DNA from: Rubellimicrobium sp.
GTDB taxonomy: Bacteria > Pseudomonadota > Alphaproteobacteria > Rhodobacterales > Rhodobacteraceae
Length of the DNA stretch: 64,000 bases
Direction of reading: 5' to 3'
Assembly: GCA_019454835.1 (NCBI GenBank)
Contig: JACFNP010000007.1
Coordinates: 1-64,000, forward strand
The position numbers were made by a program, and so were the translations under genes. The notes beneath the pieces were generated by a model. It was not told the origin of the DNA. It saw only the letters and a program-made list of their open reading frames with translations, and searched no databases. This document shows positions 18,417 to 27,573 of this stretch, piece after piece. Numbering within the stretch: the stretch's first letter is position 1; each line of letters opens with the position of its first letter.

Positions 18417-19499
18417 ATGAATGAACTCAAATACAGCAGACGCAGCATCCTGGGGGCCACCGCGCTCGGGCTGGTCATGACGGTCGCTCCGGCAACGCTC
18501 AGCCTCGCGCAGGATGACGAGGGGCCGCTGGTGGTTTTCCTTCTGCCGGAAAACGTGACCGCGCGCTGGGAAAGCCAGGACAAGCCGTTCTTCATCGCCG
18601 CCATGGAGCGGGAATATCCCGGCGTTCGGGTAAGGGTCGAGAACGCGCTCAACGACCCGGCAAAGCAGTTGTCGCAGGCCGAAGCCGCACTGGTGAGCGG
18701 CGCGAAGGTTCTGGTCGTGACCGCCATCGACCAGCGGGGCGCTGCCGTCATCGTCGAGCACGCCCGGAGAGAGGGCGTTCCGGTCATTGCCTACGACCGG
18801 CTCATTCAGGAAGCCGACCTCGCCTATTATGTCTCGGTGGACGGCCACACCATCGGCGAGCTGCAGGGGACGTGGCTGGCCGAGAACACCGAGGACGGCG
18901 ACCGTATCGTCGTCATCAACGGCTCGCCGACGGATGACAACGCCCATCTGTTCGAGCAGGGCTACATGAGCGTCCTGCAACCGATGTTCGATGACGGCAG
19001 CCGTGTTCTCGTCGAGTCGGTGTGGACGCCGGGCTGGGATCCTTCCAAGGCGCAGGAACAGATGGAGCAGATCCTCACGCGCACCGATAACGGTGTGGAT
19101 GCGGTTCTGTCGGCCAACGACGGGATGGCGGGCGGCATCATTGCCGCACTCGACGCACAGCGCCTTGCCGGCGAGGTGCCGGTGACCGGCCTCGACGGCA
19201 CGTTGAGCAGCCTGCAACTGATCCTGCAGGGCAAGCAGTCGATGACGGTCTGGCGGTCGCTCAACGATCAGGCCAGCAAGGCGGCGGCAATCGCGGCGGC
19301 CCTGCTGCGCGGCGAAGAACCTGATGCCAGCCTTGTCGAAGGCGCGCCGATGAACAACGGCAGGGTCGATGTGCCGTGGGCGAAAGTCGTTCCCATGGTG
19401 ATCACGACCGAGAACATGCAGCTCGAGATCGACGATGGCGCGGTCACGGCCGAAGATCTGTGCAAGGGCATGCCCGAAGTCGGCCCGTGCAGCGCGTAA
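18417..19499 (+). CDS. XylF-like sugar ABC transporter substrate-binding protein
   Basis: A 360-residue type-1 periplasmic binding protein closest in layout to XylF (xylose-binding). The N-terminus YSRRSILGATALG has twin arginines followed by a hydrophobic stretch and a cleavage-like SLAQ, so Tat export is possible. Other markers are VFLLPENVTARWESQDKPFF, NDPAKQLSQAEAALVSGAKV and QSMTVWRSLNDQASKAA, which matches the XylF family's C-lobe. GGGGAG precedes the ATG at 18417. With the ATPase and permease downstream it makes a complete transporter. The ligand is probably a pentose, sugar acid or similar polyol. Confidence 0.88.
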   Translation: MNELKYSRRSILGATALGLVMTVAPATLSLAQDDEGPLVVFLLPENVTARWESQDKPFFIAAMEREYPGVRVRVENALNDPAKQLSQAEAALVSGAKVLVVTAIDQRGAAVIVEHARREGVPVIAYDRLIQEADLAYYVSVDGHTIGELQGTWLAENTEDGDRIVVINGSPTDDNAHLFEQGYMSVLQPMFDDGSRVLVESVWTPGWDPSKAQEQMEQILTRTDNGVDAVLSANDGMAGGIIAALDAQRLAGEVPVTGLDGTLSSLQLILQGKQSMTVWRSLNDQASKAAAIAAALLRGEEPDASLVEGAPMNNGRVDVPWAKVVPMVITTENMQLEIDDGAVTAEDLCKGMPEVGPCSA

Positions 19500-19522
19500 C
19501 CAGGTAAGGCGAGGCCGCAACC

Positions 19523-20299
19523 ATGAACGACGGAAGCGGCCTTGCCGCTGCGCCGGTACTTGCGCTCAGCGGGATTTCAAAACGCTTCGGGGCGGTGCAG
19601 GCACTGACCGATGTTGATTTTGAAGTCTTTCCGGGCGAGGTCGTGGCGCTGACAGGCGACAACGGCGCCGGCAAATCGACCCTCATCAAGGTGATTGCCG
19701 GAACCCATGCCCCGGATGCGGGCACCATTCGCTTCGATGGCGCGGAGGTGTCGATCAACTCGCCGCGCCAGGCGGCGGCCCTGGGCATCGAGACGGTCTA
19801 TCAGGACCTTGCGCTTTGCGACAATCTCGATGTCGCCGCCAACATGTTTCTCGGCCGCGAGACCGTGAAAGGCCCGGCATTGCTCGGCAGGCTTTCCGAT
19901 CTCGACATGGAGCGCCGCGCGCTTGAGGTGCTCAAACGGCTGAATGTCACGACGATCCGCAATGTCCGCTCTCCGGTTGCCATGCTGTCCGGTGGCCAAC
20001 GGCAGTCGGTGGCGATTTCCCGCGCGGTGATGTGGAACTCGAAGGTCGTGCTGCTTGACGAACCGACGGCGGCGCTCGGGGTGGCGCAGACCCACGAGGT
20101 TCTGGAACTGATCAAGGAACTGCGCGCGCAAGGACTCGGCGTCGTGCTGATCTCGCATAATCTGCACGACGTGTTCGAGGTCGCGGACCGCATCGCCGTC
20201 CTTCGTCTCGGGCGCAACGTGGCGACGTTCCGGCGTGACGAGACCACGCCGGAAGAAGTCGTCGCTGCCATCACCGGCGTATTGGAGACCACCAAGTGA
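19523..20299 (+). CDS. Sugar ABC transporter ATPase, single-domain
   Basis: A 258-residue ATP-binding subunit with Walker [10 protein letters not shown] (about residues 48-56), signature MLSGGQRQ, Walker B VVLLDEPTAALG, and the switch His in VVLISHNLHDVFE. Like the other two sugar ATPases in this window it has one nucleotide-binding domain, whereas xylose- and ribose-type systems often have a fused pair. It overlaps the downstream permease start (GTGA). It powers uptake of the ligand carried by the XylF-like protein. Confidence 0.92.
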   Translation: MNDGSGLAAAPVLALSGISKRFGAVQALTDVDFEVFPGEVVALTGDNGAGKSTLIKVIAGTHAPDAGTIRFDGAEVSINSPRQAAALGIETVYQDLALCDNLDVAANMFLGRETVKGPALLGRLSDLDMERRALEVLKRLNVTTIRNVRSPVAMLSGGQRQSVAISRAVMWNSKVVLLDEPTAALGVAQTHEVLELIKELRAQGLGVVLISHNLHDVFEVADRIAVLRLGRNVATFRRDETTPEEVVAAITGVLETTK

Positions 20300-21531
20300 A
20301 ACCAGGCGCGGACAAGTCAACCACCTCTTCCGGCGCCGATGACGCCCGGCCCGTCGGCCTGCTCGGCGGCCTGATCCGCGACCTGCGCCAGCGCATCGGT
20401 TCGGGGGACATCGGCGTTCTTCCTGTCGTGCTTGGCCTTGCGGTCATCTGGATATATTTCCAGGCACAGGATTCTCACTTTCTGACCCCCCGCAACCTCT
20501 CGAATCTTGCTCTCCAGATATCCGTATCGGGGACCATCGCCATCGGCGTCGTGCTTGTCCTGCTGCTGGGAGAGATCGACCTGTCGTTCGGCTCGGTCGC
20601 CGGGGCGACGGCGGCGGTGCTGGGCGTCCTGATGGTGCAATACGACTGGCCATGGTGGGCGGCGATCCTTGCCATGTTGCTGGTCGGCACTCTGATCGGC
20701 ACGATGCAGGGCGTCTGGATCGCCATTCTCGGTGTACCGTCCTTTGTGGTGACGCTTGCCGGGCTGCTGATCTGGCTTGGCGTCCAGTTGCATGTGCTTG
20801 GTGACGCCGGAACGCTCAACGTCTTTGATCGTCACATCACGTCCATCGCCTCGACCTTCCTGCCGGCGGTCTGGGGGTGGGTGCTGGCGGGCGTCGCCGT
20901 CTGTGGCTATGTCGGGTCGCATCTTGTCGAGGACAGCCAGCGGCGGCGCGCCGGAATGTCCGGCCAGTCGCGCCCGCTTTTGTTCATGCAGGCAGCGCTG
21001 ATCGCGGTCATGCTGTTCGGCACCGTTGCCGTGCTCAATCGTGCCTATGGCGTGCCGACCGCCGGTGTCGTGCTTTTCGTCCTGGTCGCGTTCTTCAACT
21101 GGGTGGCAAGCCGGACGCGCTTCGGGCGCCATATCTATGCCGTTGGCGGTCAGGTCGAGGCCGCACGCCGCGCCGGGATCGCGGTTGCGCGTATCCGTAT
21201 CTATGTATTCGCCCTTTCGGGCCTGCTGGCAGCCGCCGGTGGCCTGATCCTGACCTCACGACTGCAGGCGGCGAGCACCCAGTCCGGCGGCGGAACCCTG
21301 CTGCTCGAGGCGATCGCCGCAGCGGTCATCGGCGGCACCAGCCTGTTCGGCGGGCGGGGCAGCGTGTGGGGCGCGCTGGTCGGGGCGCTGGTGATCGGCA
21401 GCGTTTCCAACGGGCTCGATCTCGTCGGTCAGCCGGCGGACGTGAAATATATGGTCGAGGGTGCCATCCTGCTTCTGGCGGTCACCGTCGATGCCTATTC
21501 TCGTCGCCGTCTCGCGGTGAGCGGGCGCTAG
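20296..21531 (+). CDS. XylH-like sugar ABC transporter permease
   Basis: A 411-residue inner-membrane permease with roughly ten to twelve hydrophobic segments and a polar N-terminal tail of about 35 residues. VVLLLGEIDLSFGSVAGATA corresponds to the GEIDLS signature of the family, PSFVVTLAGLLIWLG follows, and AAVIGGTSLFGGRGSVWGAL is near the C-terminus. Length and the long central loop match XylH (about 390). It starts with GTG overlapping the ATPase stop. A GC-rich hairpin lies after the stop codon. Confidence 0.92.
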   Translation: MKPGADKSTTSSGADDARPVGLLGGLIRDLRQRIGSGDIGVLPVVLGLAVIWIYFQAQDSHFLTPRNLSNLALQISVSGTIAIGVVLVLLLGEIDLSFGSVAGATAAVLGVLMVQYDWPWWAAILAMLLVGTLIGTMQGVWIAILGVPSFVVTLAGLLIWLGVQLHVLGDAGTLNVFDRHITSIASTFLPAVWGWVLAGVAVCGYVGSHLVEDSQRRRAGMSGQSRPLLFMQAALIAVMLFGTVAVLNRAYGVPTAGVVLFVLVAFFNWVASRTRFGRHIYAVGGQVEAARRAGIAVARIRIYVFALSGLLAAAGGLILTSRLQAASTQSGGGTLLLEAIAAAVIGGTSLFGGRGSVWGALVGALVIGSVSNGLDLVGQPADVKYMVEGAILLLAVTVDAYSRRRLAVSGR

Positions 21532-21545
21532 ACGCCAGGCCGACA

Positions 21546-21592
21546 GGCGACGGCGACGGGGGGCATCGGCCTCGCCCCCGGCGGTTGTCGCC
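21546..21592 (+). terminator. GC-rich hairpin between permease and dehydrogenase genes
   Basis: GGCGAC (21546-21551) pairs with GTCGCC (21587-21592), and an inner GGGGC/GCCCC block strengthens the stem. Only a short TTCTT run follows, so it may terminate a part of transcripts or act as a processing barrier, not as a strong intrinsic terminator. Confidence 0.4.
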
Positions 21593-21618
21593 GTTCTTGC
21601 CATAAAGGGAAAGACCCC

Positions 21619-22560
21619 ATGCGTGACCGGATCATCGCCATCATCGGCACGGGCCTCATCGGCCAGTCCTGGGCCATCGCCTTCGCGCGCGCGGGGTGCA
21701 CGGTGCGCCTGTTCGATCACCTGCCGCAGGCCGCCGCCAGGGGTCGTGAAGACATCGCCCGCACCCTGCGCGATCCGGTTGCCGCCAATCTGTCGCCCGG
21801 TGTCGATGCGGCGACGGTCATCGGCCGCATCCATTGCGCGCAAAGCCTTGCCGAAGCGGTCGAGGGGGCGATCCATGTGCAGGAAAACACGCCCGAGCAT
21901 CTTGATGTAAAGCAGCGCGTCTTTGCCGAACTCGACGCCATCGCCGATCCGGCGACGGTGCTCGCAAGCTCGAGCTCCGCGCTGCTGCCGTCGCGCTTTG
22001 CCGCGGGCCTTGCCGGAAGCGCCCGTTGCCTCGTGGCCCATCCGCTGAACCCGCCCCATCTCATCCCGGCGGTCGAACTGGTCCCCTCGCCCGAAACCTC
22101 TGCCGACACCATGGCCCGGACACGCGCCTTGCTGGGTGACATCGGCCAGAAACCCGTGGTCCTGAATCATGAGATCGAGGGCTTCCTGATGAACCGCCTG
22201 CAAGGCGCGTTGCTTGACGAGGCATTCACGCTGGTCGCGCGCGGGGTCGTCAGCGTCGAGGATGTCGATACGGCAATGAGCGCCGGGCTGGGGCGGCGCT
22301 GGTCGTTCATGGGGCCGTTCGAGACCATCGACCTGAATGCGCCGGGCGGCGTCAAGGGGTTCATCGAACGTTACGGCCCCGCCTACGCCGCCATCGGGCG
22401 CGAGCGGCCGCAGCGCGCGGAATGGAGCGGCGATCTGGCCGATACGGTGATTGCCGCAAGGCGACGGCTGCTGCCGGAAAGCGAACTGGCCGCCCGTGCG
22501 GCATGGCGGGACGCCCGGCTGGCGGCGCTCGCCGGTGCCCTGAACGACAAGGAGACCTGA
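21619..22560 (+). CDS. 3-hydroxyacyl-CoA dehydrogenase-like enzyme (L-gulonate/L-carnitine dehydrogenase type)
   Basis: A 313-residue protein of the lambda-crystallin branch of the 3-hydroxyacyl-CoA dehydrogenase family. NAD binding is shown by IIGTGLIGQ (residues 9-16). The catalytic His141-x11-Glu153 dyad lies in AHPLNPPHLIPAVE, and GPFETIDLNAPGG follows in the C-terminal domain. This branch contains L-gulonate 3-dehydrogenase and L-carnitine dehydrogenase, which oxidise the 3-hydroxyl of free acids. The next gene is a beta-keto acid cleavage enzyme, the same pairing as in carnitine breakdown. In this sugar-type cluster the substrate is more likely a 3-hydroxy aldonate. Confidence 0.88.
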   Translation: MRDRIIAIIGTGLIGQSWAIAFARAGCTVRLFDHLPQAAARGREDIARTLRDPVAANLSPGVDAATVIGRIHCAQSLAEAVEGAIHVQENTPEHLDVKQRVFAELDAIADPATVLASSSSALLPSRFAAGLAGSARCLVAHPLNPPHLIPAVELVPSPETSADTMARTRALLGDIGQKPVVLNHEIEGFLMNRLQGALLDEAFTLVARGVVSVEDVDTAMSAGLGRRWSFMGPFETIDLNAPGGVKGFIERYGPAYAAIGRERPQRAEWSGDLADTVIAARRRLLPESELAARAAWRDARLAALAGALNDKET

Positions 22561-22563
22561 CAG

Positions 22564-23493
22564 ATGGCGACACGCCGCAAGGTTATCATCAGTTGCGCCC
22601 TGACCGGCGCCATCCACACGCCTTCGATGTCACCCTATCTGCCGGTGACGCCTGAGCAGATCATCGCCGAAGGCCGCCGCGCCGCCGAGGCCGGGGCCGC
22701 CATCCTGCATGTCCATGCCCGCGATCCGCAGACCGGGCGCCCCGACCAGTCGGTCGCCGCGTTCGGGCGCATCCTGCCCGCGCTGAAAGCCACCGGCGCC
22801 GTCATCAACATCACCACCGGCGGCAGCCCGTTCATGGCGGTGGACGAACGGGTAAAACCCGCCGCGCATTTCGCGCCCGAGCTGGCCTCGCTCAACATGG
22901 GGTCGATGAACCTCGGGCTTTATCCGATGCAGGCCCGCCATCCCCACCTTGCGCAGGAATGGGAAAACGAGCATCTGGAAAACTCGCGCGATCTCGTCTT
23001 TCGCAATACCTTCAAGGACATCGAATTCGTCCTTGCGTCCTGCCTCGGCAACGGCACGAGATTCGAGTTCGAGTGCTACGATATCGGCCATCTCTACACG
23101 CTGCGTCACATGGTGGATCGCGGCAAGGTCGGCGACATGCTATTCATCCAGTCGGTGTTCGGGCTGCTGGGCGGGATCGGCAGCGATCCCGAAGACGTGC
23201 AGATGATGCGCCGCACGGCGACCCGCCTTTTCGGCGACGGCTATCAGTGGTCGGTGCTGGGTGCCGGGGCCAGCCAGTTGCGTATCGGCGCGATGTCCGC
23301 CGCAATGGGCGGCCATATCCGCGTCGGACTGGAAGATTCGCTCTGGGTCGGGCCCGGCGAACCGGCAACCTCGTCAGCCGATCAGGTTGCACGGGTCCGG
23401 CTGATCCTTGACGGCCTTGGAATGGACATCGCAACCCCCGACGAGGCCCGTGCGATGCTGGGCCTCAAGGGCGGCGATCAGGTGAACTTCTGA
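22564..23493 (+). CDS. Beta-keto acid cleavage enzyme (BKACE, DUF849)
   Basis: A 309-residue TIM-barrel BKACE family protein. These zinc enzymes condense a 3-keto acid with acetyl-CoA and cleave it to acetoacetate plus a new acyl-CoA. Zinc ligands are visible in ILHVHARD (His49, His51), with the distal Glu in VGLEDSLWV near residue 256. NITTGGSPFM and LNMGSMN are family landmarks. It starts three bases after the dehydrogenase, whose product would be a 3-keto acid. BKACE substrates vary widely; the lactonase and sugar transporter suggest a sugar-derived acid. Confidence 0.93.
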   Translation: MATRRKVIISCALTGAIHTPSMSPYLPVTPEQIIAEGRRAAEAGAAILHVHARDPQTGRPDQSVAAFGRILPALKATGAVINITTGGSPFMAVDERVKPAAHFAPELASLNMGSMNLGLYPMQARHPHLAQEWENEHLENSRDLVFRNTFKDIEFVLASCLGNGTRFEFECYDIGHLYTLRHMVDRGKVGDMLFIQSVFGLLGGIGSDPEDVQMMRRTATRLFGDGYQWSVLGAGASQLRIGAMSAAMGGHIRVGLEDSLWVGPGEPATSSADQVARVRLILDGLGMDIATPDEARAMLGLKGGDQVNF

Positions 23494-23652
23494 AGCGCCC
23501 GAGGCGGGGGCGCGCGGAATGGATCGCGGGGCGCCGTTCCCTTGTGTTCCGGGCGCACGGTCGTTAGGTCGCCCATCCTGTTGACGGGCCTTCCGGCAGG
23601 CGACCCGAGACGGATGCCCGAATTATCGGAAAGGTGGAAGCTGGCGCTGGCA

Positions 23653-24741
23653 ATGGACCGCAAACCGAAAACGCCTCTGCGCCCGCAAGCGCACCGCCGC
23701 CCTGCCGGTGATTTGCCGCCGGATACGACGGGCACGCGCCCCTCCGGCAAGCCCGCAGTCACGATCCGCGACGTGGCGCGCCATGGCGGCGTATCCATCG
23801 CAACGGTCTCGCGCGTCATCAACAACGAGGCGCAGGGCGTTTCTCCAAAGACACGGGCGCGGATCCAGTCCCTTGTCAAGGAACTGAACTATCGCCCCAG
23901 CCGCATCGGCCAGGCGCTGCGCGGGCAGGCGACCGACACTTATGCACTGGTGATTTCCAACATCCAAAACAGCCTCTATGCGGCGATCGCCTGGGAACTC
24001 GAGCGGCGGCTCAATGATGGTGGCGGGGTCATGCTCCTGTTCAACACCAACGAGAATGCCGATCTACAGGACCGCTGCCTCGCTGAAATCAACGCCCGCC
24101 ATGTCAGCGGTCTTTTCATCCTGTGTGCGGTCGAGAGCCGGAGCCTGCGGCAGACCGTCGCGCAGTATCATACCGTTTTCATCAATCGCCGGGTCACGTC
24201 CCTGGGCGAGACTTCATTCGTCGGCGTGGACGACTACGCGGCCGCCCGCGATGTCGTCTCGATGATCGTCGAGGCCCGGCACCTGCCGCTCGGCGTCATC
24301 CACGGCCCGCTCTACTCTGACACCAGCGCCAGCCGCCTGCGCGGCCTACGCGATGCGCTGCATGAAAAGGGCATTCCCCTGGAGGCGGGCGACATCCGCG
24401 AGGCGGATCTGTCGATGGACGGCGGCTATCGACACGCGCGGGAACTGCTGCGGCAAAAGACCTATCGCGCGCTCTTTTGCGGCAGCGACCAGATTGCATA
24501 CGGCGCCTACCGGGCCTGTTGCGAGAGGGGACTTGCCGTTCCCGACGATATCCAGATTTACGGCTTCGACGGCAACCCGCTGAACGAATGGCTGGCGCCC
24601 TGGCTCAACACGGTCCGCATCCCGCATACGTCCTTTGCCAGCGAGGCGATCCGGCAACTGGCGAGCCTGCGCGAGGGCGGCGTTCATCGGTCCATCATCC
24701 TGCCCTATGACATCGTCGCGGGGAGTATGAACGGGCGGTGA
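23653..24741 (+). CDS. LacI family transcriptional regulator
   Basis: A 362-residue LacI/GalR regulator. The helix-turn-helix is VTIRDVARHGGVSIATVSRV (about residues 36-55), followed by the hinge helix near NYRPSRIGQALRG. Residues about 95-355 form a periplasmic-binding-like effector domain with YALVISNI and LFCGSDQIAYGAYRA. The N-terminal tail before the HTH is longer than usual and lysine/arginine/proline-rich; starts at 23614 and 23542 would lengthen it further, so the start is uncertain. It closes the sugar-acid cluster and probably binds the palindrome at 18282-18294. Confidence 0.9.
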   Translation: MDRKPKTPLRPQAHRRPAGDLPPDTTGTRPSGKPAVTIRDVARHGGVSIATVSRVINNEAQGVSPKTRARIQSLVKELNYRPSRIGQALRGQATDTYALVISNIQNSLYAAIAWELERRLNDGGGVMLLFNTNENADLQDRCLAEINARHVSGLFILCAVESRSLRQTVAQYHTVFINRRVTSLGETSFVGVDDYAAARDVVSMIVEARHLPLGVIHGPLYSDTSASRLRGLRDALHEKGIPLEAGDIREADLSMDGGYRHARELLRQKTYRALFCGSDQIAYGAYRACCERGLAVPDDIQIYGFDGNPLNEWLAPWLNTVRIPHTSFASEAIRQLASLREGGVHRSIILPYDIVAGSMNGR

Positions 24742-24958
24742 CGGCGGTGTCCGAGCGTTTCGGCGCCTGACGGATTCCAGAACTCCATGGCGGGTCTTCG
24801 GTGCGCCCCCGCCCCTGGGACAGGCACAGCGCAAACCCGACCAGTCGCGGCGGTTTTTCCGCAGCCTGCCGGACTTGATCCATCAGACGCCGGGGCAGAA
24901 CACCGGGGCCGTGTCCGTGCCGCTTGCCCGTCGCCGCGCTGCATCGCAGTCTTTCACC

Positions 24959-27295
24959 ATGGTCACCGCGTCTTTCCGTCTGCTTCCCCGCCCGGCGCTG
25001 GTTGCGCGTATCCTGCGCGCCGCTGGGCCGCTGACGGTCATCGAGGCGCCAGCGGGCACCGGCAAGAGCGTGCTTCTCGCCGCTCTCGCACAAGCCGGGG
25101 GGCTGTCGCTTTCCACCGACGCGGCGCCACCCGCCGCCGGGCTGTGGGACGTGCCTGCGGTGGCGCAGACCGCGCCGCTGCCAACCGGCGCGCGCCTCGT
25201 CATCGCCAAGCGGCCCGGCACCGCGATCCCCGGCCTTGCGCGGGCGCGGGTTTACGGCGAGGTCTCGGAATTCACGGCAGACGACCTGCTGCTGACCGAG
25301 GCCGAGCTTGTCGCAGCGGGCCTTGCCCCCGGCGTTGCCGCCGAAGTGATGGTGCGCAGCGGCGGCTGGCCCTGCCTGCTGCCTGCGGTGGTCGGCGCGC
25401 GCGCAGAACCCGAGGCACTGGCCGAATTCCTGCATGATGAAATTCTGTCACATTACCCCCCGGCGGCCATCGCGGCGCTGGGTGCGCATCTGGCCGAACC
25501 GCTGCGCCGGTTCGAGCCGCGCCTTCTTGCCGGGCTGCCCTTTGCTCATCCCGGTACGGCGCTGCATCCGGCACTGGCGGCCGTACGGGCGCCCCTGCAA
25601 CACGCAATCGCCCGGCGTCTGGCCGAGCGCACCCGCGATCCCGCCGATGCCCGCGCCGTCGCGGTCATGCAGGCCGCGCTTGGGCGCCTGCCCGAGGCGA
25701 TCGCCACCTTTCAGGGCACGGGTGCCTGGCAGGCCGCCCTGGCGGCGCTGCGGCAAAGCGGGGGGCCGTTCTTCCTCCAGCGCTTTGGCCCCGAGGCGAC
25801 CGAGCGGATGCTGGCGGGCTTTCCCGCCGGTCTGCTGCTCGAGGACGAAACGCTGGTCACGACCCGCGCCATGCTGGGCGTGAAGGGTGGCGATGTCGCG
25901 CTGGCGCTGCACGTCCTGACCGAGCGCTGGGGCCCGCGGATGCTGGATGCGGCGGCAGTCCTGGGTGATCGGGACTTTTCGCTGCCGGTGCGCTTCTTCC
26001 GCCTCGTGCTGCGCATCTGGGAGGACTTCTCGCTGCCGGTCGATTTTCTCGATGCAGCCTATCGCCTGCATGCCGAAATGTCGCCGGGCGACGACCTTGG
26101 CCATGGCGCGTTCTACAATACCGTGCTCGAATTCTACATCCGCGAGCGGCGCCTGCCCGAGGCCGAGCATGTCGCGCTCGAGGCCGCGCGCCATTTCGGT
26201 CGCATTCCCGTTCCGGTTCTGTCGTTCTTCATCGAGCTGCACCTCGGCCTGATCCGACTCATGCAGGGCGACACCGGCGCGGCACAGCGGCAACTGGTGC
26301 AGGCGCAGCGCTTTCTCGAGGCGGTATCCTACGCCTGCCCGGCCGAATCGCGCATCCTCGCCATGGTCGAGGCCTGCGTCGCGTTCGAGCGCGGCAATCC
26401 CGACGCGCTGCACCACTTTCTCGCGGGCGAGATCGACGCCCTGACCGAAGGCGAGATATGGCCCGGTATCGCCGAGGTCGCGCTGACCTACGGCTCGCAG
26501 CACCTGCTCGAGACCCGCTCGCTGGTGGCAGCGCGCGCGTTCCTTGACCGCTGGCGCGTGCGGCAGGAACGGGCGGCACAGTTCCGTAGCCTGATCGACC
26601 TGCGCGAGATCGCCCTGATGCAGAGCGCGGGCCGCTGGGCCGAGGCCGGGCGCATGGCCGCGCAGTTGCCGTCGAGCGTGACGCTCGACTTCGTGCTGGC
26701 AGGGGCCGACCGGCTGGCGACATTGCGCGACCGTGACGACGTGGCGATGGCGCTGGTCTGGCTGAGGCAACTCGCACAGACCGCGCCGCGCCGACCGGGG
26801 CTTGAACGGCTGGTCGCCTCGATCATCGACAATCCGCATCTGCTCGGGCGGCAGCGGGTGGCGGCGCGGGTGTGGCAGGTCCATATCCTGCGCCGCACCG
26901 GCCATCAGGGGCCTGCCGCCGCGATGCTCGCGCGCCTGTTCGGCGACGCGGCGCGCGATGGCGTCGTTGCGCCGCTGACCGAAGAGCGCCAGTTCCTTGT
27001 CGACATTCTCGCCACCCACCGGATGCGCGAGGCGGTCGAGGCCGAAGACGGTGCCCGCCGGATCCTGCGCGGCCTGCTCGCGCCCGGCCCGGCGCGGGCA
27101 GCGGGACTGACCCGCCAGGAAACCCGTATCCTGCGCGCCCTTGCCGAAGGCGCAAGCAACAAGGCGATTGCCAACCTGATGGGGCTGAGCGAGTCGACGG
27201 TGAAATTCCACCTCGCCAACCTCTATCGCAAACTTGGCGTGACCACCCGGCGCGGCGCGCTGAGCCGGGCACATGCCAGCGGCCTGCTGCGGTAG
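24959..27295 (+). CDS. LuxR-family, MalT-like regulator with shortened ATPase
   Basis: A 778-residue large LuxR regulator. The N-terminus LLPRPALVARIL leads into a P-loop, IEAPAGTGKSVLL (about residues 24-36). A middle region of helical repeats (about 180-690) resembles the TPR-like sensor of MalT proteins. The C-terminus is a LuxR HTH (LTRQETRILRALAEGASNKA, then STVKFHLANLYRKLG). Between the P-loop and RLVIAKRPG, where MalT-type ATPases carry their Walker B Asp-Asp motif, only about 35 residues remain and no such motif is present. A TTG at 24875 could give a longer protein; no start has a good ribosome site. The target genes are unknown, possibly the transporter operon downstream. Confidence 0.85.
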   Translation: MVTASFRLLPRPALVARILRAAGPLTVIEAPAGTGKSVLLAALAQAGGLSLSTDAAPPAAGLWDVPAVAQTAPLPTGARLVIAKRPGTAIPGLARARVYGEVSEFTADDLLLTEAELVAAGLAPGVAAEVMVRSGGWPCLLPAVVGARAEPEALAEFLHDEILSHYPPAAIAALGAHLAEPLRRFEPRLLAGLPFAHPGTALHPALAAVRAPLQHAIARRLAERTRDPADARAVAVMQAALGRLPEAIATFQGTGAWQAALAALRQSGGPFFLQRFGPEATERMLAGFPAGLLLEDETLVTTRAMLGVKGGDVALALHVLTERWGPRMLDAAAVLGDRDFSLPVRFFRLVLRIWEDFSLPVDFLDAAYRLHAEMSPGDDLGHGAFYNTVLEFYIRERRLPEAEHVALEAARHFGRIPVPVLSFFIELHLGLIRLMQGDTGAAQRQLVQAQRFLEAVSYACPAESRILAMVEACVAFERGNPDALHHFLAGEIDALTEGEIWPGIAEVALTYGSQHLLETRSLVAARAFLDRWRVRQERAAQFRSLIDLREIALMQSAGRWAEAGRMAAQLPSSVTLDFVLAGADRLATLRDRDDVAMALVWLRQLAQTAPRRPGLERLVASIIDNPHLLGRQRVAARVWQVHILRRTGHQGPAAAMLARLFGDAARDGVVAPLTEERQFLVDILATHRMREAVEAEDGARRILRGLLAPGPARAAGLTRQETRILRALAEGASNKAIANLMGLSESTVKFHLANLYRKLGVTTRRGALSRAHASGLLR

Positions 27296-27367
27296 ACGGA
27301 ACCGGCCCGATCCGGTCGCGCCGCATGGAGGCCGGGCAGGTCACGCGCATCGACCCCTCGCACAGGG

Positions 27368-27531
27368 CAATCGGGCGCGCGGCATGTTCCGTCATTGCGA
27401 GGAGGCGCAGCCGACGAAGCAATCCCGATGTTGCGGGTGAGCGGTCGGGGTTGCTTCGCCTGCGGCTCGCAATGACGGGATTTGCGGGCGACGACGCGGC
27501 GCCGACCCGCGCGGAGCCGCTCGCCCGATTG
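27368..27531. repeat. MITE-like palindromic repeat, copy C (full unit with terminal inverted repeats)
   Basis: Bounded by CAATCGGGCG (27368-27377) and CGCCCGATTG (27522-27531). The core (27389-27478) begins CCGTCATTGCGAGGAGGCG and ends CTCGCAATGACGG. The right flank GGATTTGCGGGCG followed by GCCGACCCGCGC is shared with copy A at 1940-2102, so the two are copies of one unit of about 163 bp and not just two core palindromes. It lies downstream of the LuxR-type gene. Confidence 0.8.
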
Positions 27532-27573
27532 CCTTGCTCCCTCGCACCGCTGCTTGACGCCGGGTCAATAAAA

